Positions 6,305 through 10,980 of a stretch of DNA of 10,980 nucleotides are shown here, in pieces. Under the pieces are notes generated by a model, which did not search any database, was not told where the DNA came from, and saw only the letters and a list, made by a program, of their open reading frames with translations. A program made the translations under genes and the position numbers. Numbering within the stretch: the first letter of the stretch is position 1; every line of letters begins with the position of its first letter. Origin of the DNA: an uncultured beta proteobacterium (GTDB lineage Bacteria; Pseudomonadota; Gammaproteobacteria; Burkholderiales; Burkholderiaceae); the NCBI GenBank assembly GCA_903843315.1, contig CAIMPQ010000002.1, forward strand, positions 1 to 10,980, read 5' to 3'.

Positions 6305-6889
6305 ATGACCAAACTGACATCCAAACCCATCCTGAAAAAAGCCAGCTTGATTCTTGCTCAAGAGTTTGCATTACCTAAGGATATTGCCTGGGCCTGGGTT
6401 ACCTTATTGCTTTCTCAAGAAGAGCAAAAACGCGATAGCGAAGAGAAGCGTTATAGCCGTATTGCAGAATTTGAAGCATGGATTTTAGAATTAAGCCTAC
6501 CTAGTGACCCTAAACATCTTGAATCGGGAGCGGTAAGTCCAGGAGCTGTAAAAAACTCGGCAAGAAATGTCTATGAGTGGCCGCATGAATATATTTTTGA
6601 AGAAACCGTAACTCCAAATTATCCTGATGCAAAGGTCACCTACAGTGATACGATTACTAAACCTATTTTGGATGCAGTCAAAGATGCTGGAGGAGCAGAT
6701 GATCGTGCTGCATTGATGGCCATCCTCGAAGCTTATGCAAGAAAAGGCAATGAGCCCTTTGCAAATGTCACGCCAGAAGGTATTCAATGGAAGGGCAGCA
6801 ATTGGACTGAAGGGGATAAATACAATCTTCTCACCCTGAAGACATTAAATAATCGCTTGGCCAATCTGCGTAAAAAGGAATTAATCTAA
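6305..6889 (+). CDS. Hypothetical protein, 194 residues, family not recognised
   Basis: The frame is open from ATG 6305. A TGA at 6281 with no GTG or TTG between makes this the only reasonable start. The ribosome binding site is weak (GAAAGAA). The protein is soluble-looking, with no signal peptide or membrane segment. Residues 1-65 are rich in helix formers with a charged run (EEQKRDSEEKRY). The middle is proline- and glycine-containing (LPSDPKHLESGAVSPGAVKN). A conserved-looking C-terminal part (about 120-194) includes DAVKDAGGADDRAALMAILE and a basic helical tail (TLKTLNNRLANLRKKELI). Codon use resembles the neighbours, so it is probably a real resident gene. It is divergent from the Bug-protein gene and converges with yggT, with 43 bp between and no clear terminator. 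I do not assign a function. Confidence 0.7.
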   Translation: MTKLTSKPILKKASLILAQEFALPKDIAWAWVTLLLSQEEQKRDSEEKRYSRIAEFEAWILELSLPSDPKHLESGAVSPGAVKNSARNVYEWPHEYIFEETVTPNYPDAKVTYSDTITKPILDAVKDAGGADDRAALMAILEAYARKGNEPFANVTPEGIQWKGSNWTEGDKYNLLTLKTLNNRLANLRKKELI

Positions 6890-6932
6890 CTCCTTTGGCC
6901 CCAGCCAGATTACATTGACATTCGATTTATCG

Positions 6933-7481
6933 CTACTTGAGGTTATTTAAAACAATCTGAAGTACTTGCAAGACCAGCAATAAGACTAGAGGCGATAAAT
7001 CGAGAGCGCCCAGATTGGGAATGACTCGTCGAATAGGCGCGAGAAGAGGTTCCACTAACAGAGATACTAAATACTGGATTTGAGAACCTGCGCCAACCCA
7101 CGAGAGAATAACGCTTGCTAACACTAGTCCAACGAGTCCAGAAAGTGTTAAATCAAGAAGGTCAATCAAGGCAAAAATAAGCCAAGACGCTGCGAAAGGG
7201 GTGGCTCCCACAATCAAAGATAGGACAATTATTTTTCCTAGGACTAGGAGGTAGGCCGCGACAAAGCTTGCCACATCAAAGCGACCGATGCTCGGAATAA
7301 TCCGACGAAGTGGGAGAACAATCCAGTTCGTGAGGGGGAGCAAGTAAGCCCCAATGGAATTTCTTTGACCACTCGCAAGATTAAAAGCCAGCCACTGTAA
7401 ATAGCATCGTAGAAGACAAGCGCCAGCGACAATACTTACGGCGACTTGCAGTAGAAGGTTTGCAATTTGTATCAACATCAT
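6933..7481 (-). CDS. yggT: YggT-family integral membrane protein
   Basis: The protein has 182 residues from the ATG at 7481. It contains two YGGT repeats, each with hydrophobic helices around an amphipathic signature: PLRRIIPSIGRFD (about 57-69) and PIRRVIPNLGALD (about 149-161). At least four hydrophobic segments are visible, at about 4-28, 74-98, 103-130 and 164-180, so it sits in the inner membrane. Homologues (YggT, YlmG) are linked to osmotic or potassium tolerance and to cell division or cofactor assembly, but no biochemical activity is settled. The two-repeat form near 190 residues is the usual proteobacterial one. A longer frame begins at a TTG (7535), which adds 18 polar residues before the natural hydrophobic start, so I prefer 7481 or the adjacent ATG at 7478. 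No Shine-Dalgarno precedes it. TACAAT (7490-7485) just upstream could be a -10 and would give a nearly leaderless message. Confidence 0.9.
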   Translation of the reverse strand: MMLIQIANLLLQVAVSIVAGACLLRCYLQWLAFNLASGQRNSIGAYLLPLTNWIVLPLRRIIPSIGRFDVASFVAAYLLVLGKIIVLSLIVGATPFAASWLIFALIDLLDLTLSGLVGLVLASVILSWVGAGSQIQYLVSLLVEPLLAPIRRVIPNLGALDLSPLVLLLVLQVLQIVLNNLK

Positions 7482-7589
7482 TAGATTGTAGGGGTAATTA
7501 GGGTTGGGAGAGGCGAGTGGAGTGAGTTGGCGCAAAAGTCTTTTTACAGCTCATCAGAGCCTATCTTGGCAGGCTTACTAAACCCTAAA

Positions 7590-7620
7590 GAAAAAGCCCC
7601 TAGATTGCTCTAAGGGCTTT
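7590..7620 (-). terminator. Rho-independent terminator of tRNA-Asn
   Basis: Read on the minus strand, AAAGCCCTTAGA (7620-7609) pairs with TCTAGGGGCTTT (7604-7593) around GCAA. One G-U pair is only a match on this strand. A T-rich tail (TTCTTT) follows. It lies just after the 3' end of the tRNA gene and insulates yggT downstream. Confidence 0.85.
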
Positions 7621-7627
7621 ACTTATT

Positions 7628-7703
7628 TGGCTCCTCGACCTGGGCTCGAACCAGGGACCTACGGATTAACAGTCCGGCGCTCTACCAACTGAGCTATCGA
7701 GGA
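7628..7703 (-). tRNA. tRNA-Asn (anticodon GTT)
   Basis: This is a 76-base cloverleaf on the minus strand with the CCA tail encoded (7630-7628). The acceptor arms TCCTCGA and TCGAGGA pair fully, followed by discriminator G (7631). The D-arm contains AGCTCAGTTGGTAGAGC, the anticodon loop CTGTTAA puts GTT at positions 34-36 (7670-7668), and the T-arm is CCTGGTTCGAGCCCAGG. It closely matches bacterial asparagine tRNAs. A consensus -10 precedes it and a terminator follows, so it is a single-gene unit. tRNA genes can serve as integration sites, but no integrase or duplicated 3' end is visible here. Confidence 0.97.
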
Positions 7704-7712
7704 ATAAGCCGA

Positions 7713-7718
7713 TATTAT
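7713..7718 (+). promoter_or_regulatory. Candidate -10 element for thiD, overlapping the tRNA -10
   Basis: TATTAT (five of six matches) on the plus strand overlaps the opposite TATAAT. Seven bases downstream is the A of the thiD ATG (7725), so a transcript from here would be leaderless. Any -35 would fall inside the tRNA gene (7689-7695), where only a weak match is seen. Since yggT and the tRNA both run the other way, thiD needs a promoter in this area. Confidence 0.4.
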
Positions 7719-7719
7719 A
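7714..7719 (-). promoter_or_regulatory. -10 element of the tRNA-Asn promoter
   Basis: TATAAT, a perfect consensus on the minus strand (7719-7714), would start RNA near 7707, about four bases before the mature tRNA 5' end. The region 17 bp further up (AGGAAG) is a poor -35. The promoter lies within the first codons of thiD on the other strand. Confidence 0.6.
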
Positions 7720-7722
7720 GCA

Positions 7723-7736
7723 AGATGAAATCATCT
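7723..7736. repeat. Inverted repeat spanning the thiD start codon
   Basis: AGATGA (7723-7728) is the reverse complement of TCATCT (7731-7736) with two bases between. The ATG of thiD is inside the left arm. On the minus strand it lies between the -10 and -35 positions of the tRNA promoter. It could act as a protein-binding dyad or as a small hairpin at the ribosome start site, or it may be chance. Confidence 0.35.
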
Positions 7737-8606
7737 CTTCCTACTTCCATACAGATAGCCAAAGTACTGACCATCGCTGGGTCCGATAGTGGCGGAGGAG
7801 CGGGGCTTCAGGCTGATCTTAAGGTCATCAGCTCCCTTGGGGCTTATGGCATGTCTGTGATCACCGCAATTACCGCTCAAAACACCTTGGGAGTTACGCG
7901 TATTCAGGATGTGGATCTTGATATGGTGGAAGCCCAAATCGATGCCGTCTTCTTGGATATAGGGGTTGATGTCGTCAAAATTGGGATGCTCGCTAGCCCA
8001 GAAATTGTTCGTACAGTTGCAAAATCCTTGCGTCGTCACGGAGCAAAACGTATCGTCCTAGATCCCGTATTGCGTGCTACATCGGGTGCGAGCTTAGGTG
8101 GTGACGATACCGCTCAAGCCATGATTACCGAATTATTTCCGATGGCAACATTGATTACACCCAATTTAGATGAAGCCTCTTTATTATTGGGCCGCGATAT
8201 TTCAGCACCACAAGATTTCAAGCTAGCCGCTGAAGAGTTGCTAGAGATGGGACCCCAAGCTGTCTTAATTAAGGGCGGTCATTTGGATAGCACTCACACT
8301 CAACTCACTGACTACTTAATATGGCGCACACTTGAAGATGGTCTCGAGGTCATTCAAACGAAAGAGTTTAAGCACTACCGTGTCAGTACGCTCAATACCC
8401 ATGGCACAGGTTGCTCGCTTGCTTCAGCTATCGCTACATATTTAGCAGAAGGTCACGACTTAAGTCATGCAGTTGCAAAAGCCATCGCCTATGTTGAGGC
8501 GGGTTTAGAAGCAGGACGCTTCTTAAACATTGGAGAGGGTCCAGGACCCTTGTGGCATATGCATGATTTTTATCCAACGGCATTATTGGATGAAAAAGAC
8601 CAATAA
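7725..8606 (+). CDS. thiD: Hydroxymethylpyrimidine/phosphomethylpyrimidine kinase
   Basis: This 293-residue cytoplasmic kinase of the ribokinase fold phosphorylates HMP and then HMP-phosphate, giving the pyrimidine diphosphate used by ThiE. LTIAGSDSGGGAGLQADLK (15-33) is the substrate-binding signature. VKIGML (84-89) and VLDPVLRATSG (111-121) are core blocks. LIKGGH (181-186) is the ATP-side loop. NTHGTGCSLASAIA (224-237) forms the anion hole, with Cys230 at the position of the reactive cysteine in the family. The length is slightly above the usual 260-280 because of a 12-residue N-terminal lead and a C-terminal tail. There is no Shine-Dalgarno. The ATG lies 21 bp from the tRNA-Asn gene and just after a -10-like hexamer, which suggests a leaderless message. 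It converges on thiE with a 17-bp gap and no visible terminator. Confidence 0.96.
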   Translation: MKSSLPTSIQIAKVLTIAGSDSGGGAGLQADLKVISSLGAYGMSVITAITAQNTLGVTRIQDVDLDMVEAQIDAVFLDIGVDVVKIGMLASPEIVRTVAKSLRRHGAKRIVLDPVLRATSGASLGGDDTAQAMITELFPMATLITPNLDEASLLLGRDISAPQDFKLAAEELLEMGPQAVLIKGGHLDSTHTQLTDYLIWRTLEDGLEVIQTKEFKHYRVSTLNTHGTGCSLASAIATYLAEGHDLSHAVAKAIAYVEAGLEAGRFLNIGEGPGPLWHMHDFYPTALLDEKDQ

Positions 8607-8623
8607 TCAATCTCGCTGACGCT

Positions 8624-9547
8624 TTATTGCATTAGCTCTTGCAAGTGTTTGATCGCTGCCTTTGGGTCTTTAGCTTGGGTAATCGCTCTGACAACTGCTA
8701 CTGAGCCCACACCACTCTTTGATACAGCTCGAATGCTGTCTTGATCAATGCCACCAATGGCAACCAGTGGATAGTTGCTCATCAACTTCGCGTACTGATA
8801 AAGACGACCTAGACCCTGGGGTGTAGTCACCATTTTCTTGAGATTAGTAGGGAAGATTGCGCCCATAGCGATATAGCTAGGGCAAAAGCGATCTGCATAG
8901 ACCATCTCTGCATAGCCGTGGGTACTCAGACCCAAGCGCAAGCCTGCCGCCCGAATTTCTTCGAGATTGGCATCTTCCATATCTTCTTGACCCAGATGAA
9001 CCCCATAAGCACCCGCATCAATTGCTTCGTCCCAATAGTCGTTGATAAAGAGTAGTGTTTTGCTATCCTTTGCAGCCTCAACCGATGCTCTGATCTGTTT
9101 GCGGATTTTGGATCGATCTTCTGACTTCAATCGCAGTTGCACCGTTGGCAGTTCTGCATCGACCATGCGCTTAACCCAATCAGCATCTGGCATGACACCA
9201 TATAAACCCAAACGTTTTGGACATTCCGCAAAAGCATTGGGATTCATATTGCGAGTCCAAGGCAGTAGATCAAAATGTTCAGGTCTTCTAGGCCACTTCA
9301 AAGGATTAAACCCACCATCTTGCTGAGCCATACGTGACCATGCTTTACCTAAAACCTTCGCATCCGCTTCAATAAAACCCATGTCAATGGCCGCAAGTGC
9401 ACCTGCTAATTCATGATGATCAGCAGCAGATTCGTTATCAATCATGGGTGGTGGGCAATTAAGGCTAAATTGCGGAGTCGGAATACACAGGTCATCGTTG
9501 CAATGTGCAGCAACGATTTGATCGGCAAGGTCTCGAATTAGGCTCAT
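8624..9547 (-). CDS. thiE: Thiamin-phosphate synthase with N-terminal extension
   Basis: The protein has 307 residues, against about 210 for the usual enzyme. The TIM-barrel domain begins near residue 112 (RLGLYGVMPDADWVKRMV). Its motifs are VQLRLK (136-141, diphosphate side), FINDYWDEAIDAGAYGVHLG (167-186), GQED (186-189), LGLSTH (205-210), GAIFPT (229-234), VAIGGI (262-267) and VAVVRAI (283-289). It joins HMP diphosphate to the thiazole carboxylate phosphate to give thiamin phosphate. Residues 1-110 carry no catalytic motif I can name. The stretch 46-99 (ELAGALAAIDMGFIEADAKV onward to a W-rich end) resembles the C-terminal helices of ThiD, and extended ThiE proteins occur in other betaproteobacteria. 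It is the last gene of thiO-thiS-thiG-thiE, starting 13 bp after the thiG stop, with only a weak GAG-type ribosome site. Confidence 0.94.
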   Translation of the reverse strand: MSLIRDLADQIVAAHCNDDLCIPTPQFSLNCPPPMIDNESAADHHELAGALAAIDMGFIEADAKVLGKAWSRMAQQDGGFNPLKWPRRPEHFDLLPWTRNMNPNAFAECPKRLGLYGVMPDADWVKRMVDAELPTVQLRLKSEDRSKIRKQIRASVEAAKDSKTLLFINDYWDEAIDAGAYGVHLGQEDMEDANLEEIRAAGLRLGLSTHGYAEMVYADRFCPSYIAMGAIFPTNLKKMVTTPQGLGRLYQYAKLMSNYPLVAIGGIDQDSIRAVSKSGVGSVAVVRAITQAKDPKAAIKHLQELMQ

Positions 9548-9560
9548 CTGTTCAGTCTAC

Positions 9561-10379
9561 TCAACTTTGATGCCAAAAAGGAGTTCCAACCAATGGAGTG
9601 CTAGCTTGAGCAGATTCTTGGGGTTGCATTGCACCTGATAAGTATGCAGATCGGCCAGCATCTACAGCCTTTGCAAAGGCGCTAGCCATTACTACCGGGT
9701 CCTCAGACAAGGCAACTGCGGTATTTAATAGAACCCCATCAAATCCCCATTCCATTACTGTGCATGCGTGCGATGGGAGTCCTAAGCCGGCATCTACTAA
9801 GAGTGGAACACTCAGACGATCACGTAATAGTTTCATGGCATAGGGATTTAAAGGGCCCTGGCCAGTACCAATGGGCGCAGCCCAGGGCATCACCGCTTGG
9901 CAACCCACATCCACTAAGCGTTGACACACAATGAGATCCTCGGTGCAATACGGTAGTACTTTAAAACCGTCTTTAATTAAAGTTTCCGCAGTCTGAACTA
10001 AACGCAAGGTATCTGGTTGAAGAGTGTAATCATCACCAATCAGTTCTAACTTAATCCAATCCGTTTCAAATACCTCGCGCGCCATTTGCGCAGTGGTAAT
10101 GACTTCTTGAGGGCTATGACAACCAGCGGTATTGGGAAGGACCGGGACTGCCATCTTTTTGAGCAGATCCCAGAAGCCACTATGCACCTCTGCAGTGGCG
10201 CTTCCTTGGCGACGTAAGCTAACCGTGATCATTGCTGGATTTGAGGCCTGCACGGCATTCTCAAGCACTTGCGGTGAAGGGTAACGTGAAGTGCCTAGCA
10301 ATAGGCGACTGGCGAAACTCTCTCCATAGAGAACCAATGCATCAGCGCTATTGAGGTTATTGGGTAAAGGTGCTGTCAT
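9561..10379 (-). CDS. thiG: Thiazole synthase
   Basis: This is a 272-residue TIM-barrel enzyme. It condenses 1-deoxy-D-xylulose 5-phosphate, the glycine imine made by ThiO, and sulfur from ThiS thiocarboxylate into the thiazole phosphate. ASRLLLGTSRYPS (23-35) opens the barrel. LPNTAGC (81-87) and WIKLELIGDD (108-117) follow, with Lys110 as the Schiff-base lysine. The phosphate-binding blocks APIGTGQGPLNP (168-179), VDAGLGLPSHA (195-205) and GVLLNTAVA (215-223) are intact. The length is typical. The start at 10379 has no Shine-Dalgarno and no alternative start upstream in the short 43-bp gap after thiS, which contains a 12-bp tandem repeat. Translation probably depends on coupling or on S1-type recruitment, which is an inference. 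Confidence 0.96.
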   Translation of the reverse strand: MTAPLPNNLNSADALVLYGESFASRLLLGTSRYPSPQVLENAVQASNPAMITVSLRRQGSATAEVHSGFWDLLKKMAVPVLPNTAGCHSPQEVITTAQMAREVFETDWIKLELIGDDYTLQPDTLRLVQTAETLIKDGFKVLPYCTEDLIVCQRLVDVGCQAVMPWAAPIGTGQGPLNPYAMKLLRDRLSVPLLVDAGLGLPSHACTVMEWGFDGVLLNTAVALSEDPVVMASAFAKAVDAGRSAYLSGAMQPQESAQASTPLVGTPFWHQS

Positions 10380-10397
10380 AAAGTGATTGATAGGGTG

Positions 10398-10421
10398 TTT
10401 CGTATGCGTTTTCGTATGCGT
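10398..10421. repeat. Perfect 12-bp tandem repeat between thiS and thiG
   Basis: On the minus strand ACGCATACGAAA occurs twice with no gap (10421-10398), starting just after the thiS stop codon. It fills more than half of the 43-bp gap and is non-coding. Such short tandem units can gain or lose copies by slippage, altering thiS-thiG spacing. Confidence 0.85.
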
Positions 10422-10422
10422 A

Positions 10423-10620
10423 TTAGCCGCCAGTTACTGGAGCAATGACTTCAAGCTGATCATTCTCATTTAAAAGATATTCACCATGTTTCGTTTTGGG
10501 GACAAACTGTAAATTGACTGCTACTGCATAAGGCGGCTTAGCTTCAATTAAGCTGAGTGCGTCCGTAATCACGCTCTCATTCGGCAGTTCATAGGCTACT
10601 TGATTGACGATTACGCGCAT
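10423..10620 (-). CDS. thiS: Sulfur-carrier protein ThiS
   Basis: This is a 65-residue ubiquitin-like (beta-grasp) protein ending in the required Gly-Gly (APVTGG). Its C-terminal glycine is adenylated by ThiF, converted to a thiocarboxylate and used by ThiG as the sulfur donor for the thiazole ring. MRVIVNQVAYELP is the first beta-hairpin, VAVNLQFVPKTKHGEYLLNE the middle part with the usual 'vAV..n.vp...h...l..gD.ieii' pattern, and NDQLEVIAPVTGG the tail. The length is normal for the family. Its ATG overlaps the end of thiO by ten bases, so translation is likely coupled. GAGG (10631-10628) inside thiO is a plausible ribosome site. No thiF lies in the window, so ThiF must be supplied from elsewhere. 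Confidence 0.95.
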   Translation of the reverse strand: MRVIVNQVAYELPNESVITDALSLIEAKPPYAVAVNLQFVPKTKHGEYLLNENDQLEVIAPVTGG

Positions 10621-10980
10621 AGCGGAGCCTCTTGCTTATTCGCATCTTTAGCAATGCTTAAACCCAATTCCAAGGCAGTATTGCTCTCACCATGTTCTAA
10701 CAACTCCAGAGTGCAATCCAAAACTGCTGGCGCAATCATAAATCCATGGCGATAGAGACCATTGATCCTGATCAAATCAGAAAGCCCTTTATCTTTGCGA
10801 GTTTTGATTTCCGGAAGATTATTTTTCAGAGTGGGGCGGCATTGGGTGGCCATTTCTAATATGCGGGCCTCAGCAAAGCCACTATGTACGGTATATATTG
10901 CACTTAGTAACTCCATGGCCGAACGTACACTCACCTCTGATAAATCATCAGATTCAATTTCAGTAGCACCAACCACATAG
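10611..10980 (-). CDS. thiO: Glycine oxidase ThiO, C-terminal part only (gene runs off the right edge)
   Basis: The last 122 codons of a minus-strand gene are present; the FAD-binding N-terminus lies beyond 10980. The visible part starts YVVGATEIESDD, the substrate-domain strand of ThiO-type D-amino-acid oxidases. It continues with the helix SAMELLSAIYTV, then CRPTL (Arg codon at 10838-10836) and LYRHGFMIAPAV (Arg codon at 10751-10749). These match the two arginines that bind the substrate carboxylate in Bacillus ThiO (GLRPGT and GHFRNGILLAPAT). The enzyme oxidises glycine to the imine used by ThiG, in aerobes that lack ThiH. A GTG at 10976 is not a real start, because the frame stays open and homologous upstream of it. 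It overlaps thiS by ten bases as the upstream gene of the operon. Confidence 0.9.
   Translation of the reverse strand, partial: YVVGATEIESDDLSEVSVRSAMELLSAIYTVHSGFAEARILEMATQCRPTLKNNLPEIKTRKDKGLSDLIRINGLYRHGFMIAPAVLDCTLELLEHGESNTALELGLSIAKDANKQEAPLCA

Noticed and set aside
6497..6787. 96-codon minus-strand frame opposite the orphan gene
   Set aside because: Its composition is Cys/Ile/Arg-rich and it has no start signal. The plus-strand frame is longer and protein-like, so the plus strand was preferred.
7558..7575. AGCCT...AGGCT hairpin upstream of yggT
   Set aside because: It has only a five-base stem with an eight-base loop and no T-run; this is likely chance.
7628..7703. tRNA-Asn as an integration site of a mobile element
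   Set aside because: There is no integrase, no repeated tRNA 3' end and no foreign-looking genes on either side.
7731..8039. 102-codon minus-strand frame opposite thiD
   Set aside because: It is antisense to the ThiD core motifs and covers the tRNA promoter area; the translated protein has no recognisable features.
9042..9326. 94-codon plus-strand frame opposite thiE
   Set aside because: It is a shadow of the conserved thiE frame and has no ribosome site.
10621..10980. TPP riboswitch in the thiamin region
   Set aside because: The upstream end of the thiO operon is outside the window, and no CTGAGA plus downstream ACC-type thi-box pattern is seen before thiD or in the spacers.

Overview
This 10,980-base window looks like ordinary chromosome of a betaproteobacterium of the Burkholderiales, most likely Polynucleobacter or a close relative. 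The clues are the moderate GC content, a TctC/Bug-type binding protein and a TAXI-type binding protein, a two-repeat YggT protein, and the gene order thiO-thiS-thiG-thiE with an N-terminally extended ThiE. The genus is inferred from gene content and composition, not from a marker gene.

Region A (1 to about 6080) reads as transport and carboxylate metabolism. A membrane-anchored TAXI-family solute-binding protein runs off the left edge on the minus strand. A secreted alpha/beta hydrolase is divergent from it. A fumarylacetoacetate-hydrolase-family enzyme (minus) and a three-domain thiamine-diphosphate enzyme of the acetolactate synthase type (plus) diverge from a 138-bp spacer. A secreted Bug-type binding protein (minus) follows. 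Strong bidirectional hairpin terminators separate the convergent pairs at 2211-2235 and 5000-5024. A shared catabolic pathway is plausible, but the substrate cannot be read from sequence.

Region B (about 6080 to 7720) has a spacer with a perfect 12-bp palindrome and a folded or micro-ORF patch. It also holds an unrecognised 194-residue protein, a YggT membrane protein, and a tRNA-Asn(GTT) with its own promoter and terminator.

Region C (7725 to the right edge) is thiamin biosynthesis. thiD lies on the plus strand and starts 21 bp from the tRNA gene. thiO (partial)-thiS-thiG-thiE lies on the minus strand, converging on thiD with a 17-bp gap. ThiO makes the glycine imine, ThiS carries sulfur and ThiG builds the thiazole. 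ThiD makes the pyrimidine diphosphate, and ThiE joins the two halves into thiamin phosphate. thiC, thiF and thiL are not in the window, and I see no TPP riboswitch. One link to region A is that thiamin diphosphate is the cofactor of the enzyme at 3272-4972.

I found no CRISPR array, insertion sequence, phage gene or clear defence system. The most interesting local signals are the overlapping divergent -10 elements of tRNA-Asn and a probably leaderless thiD, a palindrome across the thiD start codon, the ThiE N-terminal extension, a perfect 12-bp tandem repeat between thiS and thiG, and the structured spacer before the orphan gene.
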